Shown here in pieces: positions 59,719 through 64,000 of a stretch of DNA of 64,000 nt. The stretch spans positions 2,294,001 to 2,358,000 of the forward strand of contig NC_067203.1 of the NCBI RefSeq assembly GCF_026262505.1. Direction: 5' to 3'. Origin of the DNA: Trichomonas vaginalis G3 (taxonomy: Eukaryota > Parabasalia > Trichomonadida > Trichomonadidae). Under the pieces are notes generated by a model. The model saw only the letters and a program-made list of their open reading frames with translations, was not told the DNA's origin and made no database searches. How positions within the stretch are numbered: position 1 is the first letter of the stretch; every line of letters starts with the position of its first letter. Position numbers and translations under genes: made by a program.

Positions 59719-60329
59719 TTTACTAAAACATATTTCAAGCAAAGTTTATATTCTGTTGAAAGTTTTGTATACTCGTTCGAATATTTATACTTAAACTCAA
59801 CTCCTGGAGTACCTGGTGTTTCAATGATGCGGATGTTACCTATTTTCATGAATGGTGGCGTTTGACCACAGCATTCGATTTCAGGGTCGAGATAGTCAAT
59901 GACACATTGTTTCCCTGTTATTCGTGATATAACATTTTCAAGGTCCTCCTTTGTTAGAATTATTTGGTTCTTACTTATAAGATTTATCAAAAGCTTCTTA
60001 TCGTCTTTGAGTAAGATAGTTTGGTATAACTGAAGAAGGTAATGGTCTACGTTATCTGAAGGATTTGTTTGAACATTTATGTAAGGGTTGTCGTTGGCTT
60101 CTCTTGAAAGAATTTGGTCCAGTGGTGGATACTCTAACTTAACATCTGATGTAGCGTTTGCACTTGAAGCTGAGTTTAAATTCACGGATTTCAGTTCTGG
60201 TTCTTTTTCTTTCAAACACTCCGAACTATAGTTCTTTATGACAATATTGTTTGTCGTTCGTGAGTCAACATTTGATGTTGGTTCAATTGGAACATTAACG
60301 GCACCAGCTAAGATGGATTTGCTTCTCAT
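59715..60329 (-). CDS. Unknown 204-aa protein
   Basis: The N-terminal half is Ser/Asn-rich and probably disordered. The C-terminal half is folded, with LLINLISKNQIILTKEDLEN, ECCGQTPPFMKIGNIRII and a Tyr-rich end. No family recognised. Promoter TTTTTATTCTATATGAAATG on the minus strand. Looks whole. Confidence 0.55.
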   Translation of the reverse strand: MRSKSILAGAVNVPIEPTSNVDSRTTNNIVIKNYSSECLKEKEPELKSVNLNSASSANATSDVKLEYPPLDQILSREANDNPYINVQTNPSDNVDHYLLQLYQTILLKDDKKLLINLISKNQIILTKEDLENVISRITGKQCVIDYLDPEIECCGQTPPFMKIGNIRIIETPGTPGVEFKYKYSNEYTKLSTEYKLCLKYVLVN

Positions 60330-60363
60330 TTCATATAGAATAAAAACCTTTTATATGTATGAA
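60330..60363. promoter_or_regulatory. Bidirectional promoter, 34 bp
   Basis: GGTTTTTATTCTATATGAAATG towards the 204-aa gene and CCTTTTATATGTATGAAATG towards the 125-aa gene; both match the element motif. Confidence 0.5.
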
Positions 60364-60741
60364 ATGAACAATATACTCGACAAGGGTTTGAATGTAAAGC
60401 TAACGAATGAAAATATTGTTGAATTCACCGAGACAGGTGTTGTGTATAAAGATGTAGAACTACTGAACAAAAGAGCAAAGGGAAGAAGCAGGAATATGAA
60501 CAAAGGGTGGAAACCTATAAAAATTTATGTCAATGATGGCTCAGGAGGTTCAAACATAAAGTATGCAGAAAGTTATAGAGTTTATGCTCTCAAAGGTGAA
60601 AAGCCTTCATTTAAGAACAGCTATTCTAACGCATATCCTCAAAAGCTAACGGATGGGGAAGTGGATGATATGAATGACAGCAAAAATATTAACAGAAATG
60701 GCGACAGAGATGCATGGAATTTTTTACCATCAGTCAATTGA
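60364..60741 (+). CDS. Unknown 125-aa basic protein
   Basis: The start is chosen at the ATG following TTTTATATGTATGAA; a longer frame would run into the opposite gene. The protein is basic in the middle (NKRAKGRSRNMNKGWKPIKI) with a Gly/Ser loop and an Asn/Asp-rich end. No family recognised. Looks whole. Confidence 0.5.
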   Translation: MNNILDKGLNVKLTNENIVEFTETGVVYKDVELLNKRAKGRSRNMNKGWKPIKIYVNDGSGGSNIKYAESYRVYALKGEKPSFKNSYSNAYPQKLTDGEVDDMNDSKNINRNGDRDAWNFLPSVN

Positions 60742-60800
60742 AGGTTAAACTTTAAAACAATGTTGGTCGTTCCCATGGAATATTTTTGACTTTAATGGTA

Positions 60801-61640
60801 TTAGTCCATGATATGAATCTCAAGGTATGAACGAGGAGAGATGAGAGACTTATATGCTTCCCAAATTTCTTCAAAAGGTAATGTTATACCTGACTGTTTC
60901 CAAATGAGTTCAATATCATAACGTGAGAAACCTTGAAAGATAACGAAGTCAGTTATGAGACGTTTTATGTTTAAAGCAAGGAAACGCCATGTTTGCATAA
61001 GTATTGCTACAGTTAAATGGTAATGTCTGACTTTAGTTATGATGTTAGCTAATGGTGAGTCAGGCTTTGACACTAAACCTTTTCGCGAAGTCGTCACAAA
61101 CGAGCAGAGTATTTGAAGGATACTTTTTGAGAGGGTATTTTGGAAAGTTTTGACAGAATGTAGTTTGTCAGTCGTTTCATATCGTAAACTCCTGAGTACT
61201 GACGTAAGTGGTGTTTGTCAATAATTCTTTCCATCTCTTCTGAAGTCTTTTGCATTCCTGACTGTATAAATTCAACGATGGCATAATATTTCTCTTACGT
61301 CGAATGTAACGTTGAAGAAATTTCAATGACTTCACTGTCTGGAAACTTTAACGACAGAGCTTGAACTCTTACTCATGAATGTTTTTCGCTGTTGAGTCCA
61401 TAGAGTCTGAAGTTGCTGATATAATGATTTGGTCATAGTAAGAGTCGTTTTCCTAAACGCTCTGTTATGAGTATATGACGAATGAGGTTGAATGTCTTTC
61501 CTGACCCCATCTTTCCACAATAGAAATAAACACCATTTTGAACAGAATTCATAATCTTTTGCTGAAAGGAAGAATAAGAGAAGAGTTAAGTTTGTCTGTA
61601 GTTTCATTCATGTCTTCATCTACGTCATGTATTAAATGCT
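60801..61640 (-). pseudogene. FtsK/HerA (A32-like) packaging ATPase, broken
   Basis: Near 61520 a Walker A CGKMGSGKT is readable. The 98-aa open piece at 60801-61097 carries the downstream signature of this family (ITKVRHYHLTVAILMQTWRF, then the arm IKRLITDFVIFQGF). Polinton ATPases pump DNA into the capsid. Broken, with about four breaks. Confidence 0.75.
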
Positions 61641-61739
61641 TCATTTTATCTCCATTAAAAATGCAAGTCAGAAATATTCAGAACATAGCACCGAGTCTAA
61701 ACTGACAAGAGTATAAAGATATACTATGAACATGTTATG

Positions 61740-62530
61740 ATGAAACCAACCAAAATTCAAGAAAGTCAGTATACTTATGAATATCCAAGACACTGGGTAG
61801 AGTATGTAGGAGGTGAGAAAGCTATTGAAATAAGACAAGTTAGAAAGTATTCCAGCAGGAAAGAACAATATTATTGAAGAACTTTAATGTTTTGGATATA
61901 ATGATGAAACAAAGAAGCAAGATAGTTTTCCTGTTGCTGTGTATGTGAACTTAGATACAGGAGATGACATGAAAGTTTTTAACACAAAGCTTCAAACGGT
62001 AGTGAGAGAACAACTTACTGCAGAAGGACACCCATTACCTTCAGAAGTTACCATAGCATATAATTTTGAAACAAATGCAATAGATTTTAAAGTCGTCTCT
62101 GCAAAGAAGTCAGGTTTTACATTTAATGAAGCAGATGTATATTCAAATGAAAACTTCAAAGCTATTGCATGGTTAGATAATGACGATTGCTTTAAGAAAA
62201 TATTTAAATAAGTGACTCAACGATGTCAATAGATGACCTTCGTGGAATGTTACCATCGACGTTTACAGTTTGAAGGTTCAGCAGGATTGCTTACAAGATT
62301 GTCAATTGGTGGCGTTTGGTCTCGTGAGAACATTGTTATAAAATCCAGTATAAGTGAATTTGCCGAAGAATCTATATTATGTCTTTCAAACTATATGTAT
62401 TCGCCGCCGAAGCATTATAGTATAACAAACTTTGTCAGTAAGTTTAACATAAGACTTGTCGAACCTTCTTCAATGAAAGATGTTGTGCTACTAAAGATGG
62501 AAAGGATGGACTCATTATTGAGATGATTTT
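61740..62530 (+). pseudogene. Penton-like minor capsid gene of element B, broken
   Basis: The start region has YEYPRHWVEYVGGEKAIEIR, parallel to the YRFDYPxRWL...KAIGFRR block of the element A family. Open pieces at 61939-62211 and 62233-62526 cover the middle and end. Broken, with about three breaks. Confidence 0.6.
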
Positions 62531-62543
62531 AATAGCATATTAA

Positions 62544-62702
62544 ATGAGCTTGTTCTTGAAGGTCATTCATGATGAAATAACTGTTGTAGAAGATGTTAGC
62601 AATTGTTCAGACATTTTGAAGTGTATAGATGATATAAGAAAGAAGTTAGATAGACCGCAAAGCTGTGAGGGCGAAGCCGTGAGAACGCTTATGTTTCATT
62701 GA
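62544..62702 (+). CDS. Small 52-aa protein
   Basis: A short frame starting right after TGATTTTAATAGCATATTAAATG. It encodes FLKVIHDEITVVEDVSNCSD and a basic helix (DDIRKKLDR), with a GC-hairpin segment (GGGCGAAGCCG) read as CEGEAV. The same motif and spacing precede the next gene. No family recognised. Confidence 0.5.
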   Translation: MSLFLKVIHDEITVVEDVSNCSDILKCIDDIRKKLDRPQSCEGEAVRTLMFH

Positions 62703-62767
62703 CTTTCTCCAGTAACGAGATCTTTTATGAGATAATATTGAAGAGAGATGATTTTAATATGGTGTAA

Positions 62768-63295
62768 ATGGTAGCTTGGGCAGCTTTAGGCGCAATGGGA
62801 ACAAAAGCATTAGCATTTGGAGCAAAAGCACTTGGAGCTTATGACGCAGTAAATAAAATGAGTGGAGGAAGGGTTTCAAAGATATTAGATGCAAATAAAG
62901 GAAAGATTGGAGGCTGGGTTGCAAAGAAGTTAAGATTAAATAAAATAGGGCTCATAAATAAAGCATCCAATTTGGTTGCGACTGAGTCAGAAAATGCTTT
63001 AGGAAAGGACGATGAGTTTGCAAAACACGCAAAAGACTTTAATGACCAGATGAAAGGTGAAACAATGCATTTAAATAGATTCGATGGAACTAAAGAAAAT
63101 GTTTCTTCTCCACCAGTAGTTCTTCCGTATGGTCCCTATGGAATGTATGGAAACCCTTACGAAAGACCATTTGACCCATTGACTGGTGGAAGTAATTGGT
63201 ATCATTATGGACGAAGAAGAAAGACAGTCAAGTTGGAGACAGACGTGAAGAAAGCAACTAAAAAGAAACCAAGGAAGAGAGTTATAAAGCAATGA
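62768..63295 (+). CDS. Hydrophobic/basic minor virion-type protein, 175 aa
   Basis: An Ala/Gly-rich hydrophobic start (AALGAMGTKALAFGAKALGA), an amphipathic region (GKIGGWVAKKLRLNKIG), a Pro/Tyr/Gly-rich middle (LPYGPYGMYGNPYERPFDP) and a very basic tail (KKATKKKPRKRVIKQ). The design (membrane-active start, DNA-binding tail) is like adenovirus core/pVI-type proteins and like 20500-20832 of element A; homology is not shown. Promoter TGATTTTAATATGGTGTAAATG. Its 3' end overlaps the inner edge of the right TIR. It looks whole. Confidence 0.6.
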   Translation: MVAWAALGAMGTKALAFGAKALGAYDAVNKMSGGRVSKILDANKGKIGGWVAKKLRLNKIGLINKASNLVATESENALGKDDEFAKHAKDFNDQMKGETMHLNRFDGTKENVSSPPVVLPYGPYGMYGNPYERPFDPLTGGSNWYHYGRRRKTVKLETDVKKATKKKPRKRVIKQ

Positions 63296-63937
63296 ATTCA
63301 ACAGGGTGAAAAAACAGGTGAAAAAAGAGGTGAGATCTCACCACTTCACCTAAATCTAAATGGATGTTTTCATACGTGTGAGGGTGGTGATATCATTAAT
63401 TTTTAACGTTTATTTTTTATTTTATTTGGATGTAAATGACGAAAACTATTGAGATAACAAACTACAACGGTCATGAGTTCAAGAATTTGTTCTTCGTTCC
63501 TCGTGAAAATACATTCTATCAGATACGAGGGAGAAAGGGTAAAGTTAGTTTGAGCGTTTATGAAGGAATGAAGAATGGAAAGTTTATACAAGCATACGAT
63601 ACAAACGGTAAACGTGTTTCATTAGCTTTGTCAAAACTTACAGGTATAAACTATGACAGTGATTTTGACTCTGACGATTGGAGCGACAGCAGCGATACTG
63701 AAGAATATGAACTATTGTGTGAAGCACAGCAATGGGAAGAGTTGCAATACTTTTGTAAGTGAGAACGTTTATTTTTTACAGTAGTGAGGTGAAGTGGTTG
63801 GCGGCTTTATAAATATTTAAGGTTAAGTTGGTGTTTGTGTTGTAAAATATACGTTACTGGTTTTGTAAAGTGTCAAAACAGCTAAGTTGTGTACGGAGGC
63901 GCGCAGTGCCTCAGTACACGACTTAGGTATACTAACT
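63272..63937 (-). repeat. Right TIR of element B
   Basis: Inverted copy of 41076-41752. It includes the AGATCT palindrome at 63329-63342, the second copy of the 108-aa gene, the GC hairpin near 63891-63919 and the tip ending GGTATACTAACT. Confidence 0.93.
63436..63762 (+). CDS. TIR-encoded 108-aa protein, right copy
   Basis: Identical protein to 41251-41577. The upstream sequence differs slightly (a T-rich run with TTTTATTTGGATGTAAATG), so the two copies have slightly different promoters. Looks whole. Confidence 0.75.
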   Translation: MTKTIEITNYNGHEFKNLFFVPRENTFYQIRGRKGKVSLSVYEGMKNGKFIQAYDTNGKRVSLALSKLTGINYDSDFDSDDWSDSSDTEEYELLCEAQQWEELQYFCK

Positions 63938-63943
63938 TACTTG
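63938..63943 (+). repeat. Target-site duplication of element B, right (TACTTG)
   Basis: Exact copy of 41070-41075 immediately after the right TIR. Confidence 0.95.
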
Positions 63944-64000
63944 TTAAAAGAACACAAAATGCAATCTACAACATCGAAACAAAAATATCAATTCCAGGAT
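63944..64000 (+). pseudogene. Continuation of the interrupted DDE-transposase gene
   Basis: The sequence after the right target duplication stays open in the frame of the DDE gene to the end of the window (KRTQNAIYNIETKISIPG), as expected for a gene split by the element. Confidence 0.65.

Larger units (their letters stand above)
41076..63937. mobile_element. Maverick/Polinton element B, near-complete
   Basis: This 22,862-bp element starts AGTTAGTATACC and ends with its complement. It has TIRs of about 0.67 kb and an exact 6-bp TSD. It carries pPolB, rve integrase with chromodomain, a double-jelly-roll-type major capsid, minor capsid proteins, an A32-like packaging ATPase, two KilA-N proteins, collagen-like and tail-fibre proteins, and several small proteins. 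No Ulp1-type maturation protease was recognised. The near-identical TIRs and perfect TSD show it is young. About half a dozen breaks are seen, so it looks nearly whole but broken. Confidence 0.93.

Noticed and set aside
59715-60329. Candidate Polinton cysteine protease
   Set aside because: No convincing His-Asp/Asn-Cys arrangement or Ulp1-like blocks could be seen; left as unknown.

Overview
The window is nuclear DNA of a parabasalid protist (Trichomonas/Tritrichomonas type). Three things point there: very A+T-rich sequence; a protein-kinase gene with one 189-bp intron that starts GTATGT and ends ACTAACACGCAG, the trichomonad intron signature; and large Maverick/Polinton elements, which are abundant in this lineage. 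The exact species cannot be fixed from the sequence alone.

Layout. (1) 1-2868: the 3' part of a host midasin-like multi-AAA ATPase gene on the minus strand, cut off at its 5' side by the next unit. (2) 2876-26604: Maverick 'A', a decayed unit built as a huge imperfect palindrome. A left arm (2876 to about 14395) is repeated in inverted form (about 16880-26604) around a 2.5-kb centre. Both arms carry a DNA adenine methyltransferase, small structural-type proteins, penton-like minor capsid genes, a phage-type tail fibre and an rve integrase. A type-B DNA polymerase relic occurs only in the left arm. An assembly gap (N run) lies at 12541-12565. (3) 26605-34094: gene-poor host DNA with a 120-bp tandem repeat and a 5.1-kb terminal-inverted-repeat element ('C') filled with minisatellites. 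(4) 34095-37596: two ordinary host genes, a KA1-type protein kinase with an intron and a sugar-porter MFS protein. (5) 37597-41075: intergenic DNA and a DDE-transposase-derived gene. (6) 41076-63937: Maverick 'B', 22.9 kb, with 0.67-kb TIRs and a perfect 6-bp target duplication (TACTTG), inserted into the DDE gene, whose frame resumes at 63944.

Element B holds the Polinton set: major capsid, minor capsid/penton-like proteins, packaging ATPase, protein-primed DNA polymerase B and rve integrase with chromodomain. Its accessories are two KilA-N proteins, a collagen-like protein and a phage-type tail fibre. An intact 108-aa gene sits inside each TIR. B looks young, with about half a dozen breaks. 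A is older or poorly sequenced, with many breaks.

The most unusual signals are non-coding. A family of AGATCT-centred palindromes occurs in intergenic DNA of both elements in two sequence classes that differ by compensatory changes. An array of twelve hairpins with 54-bp spacing lies between convergent genes of B. In the centre of A, variable hairpins alternate with a constant linker. A T-rich motif ending in AAATG precedes nearly every element gene and is shared by several divergent gene pairs. These are described separately in the findings.
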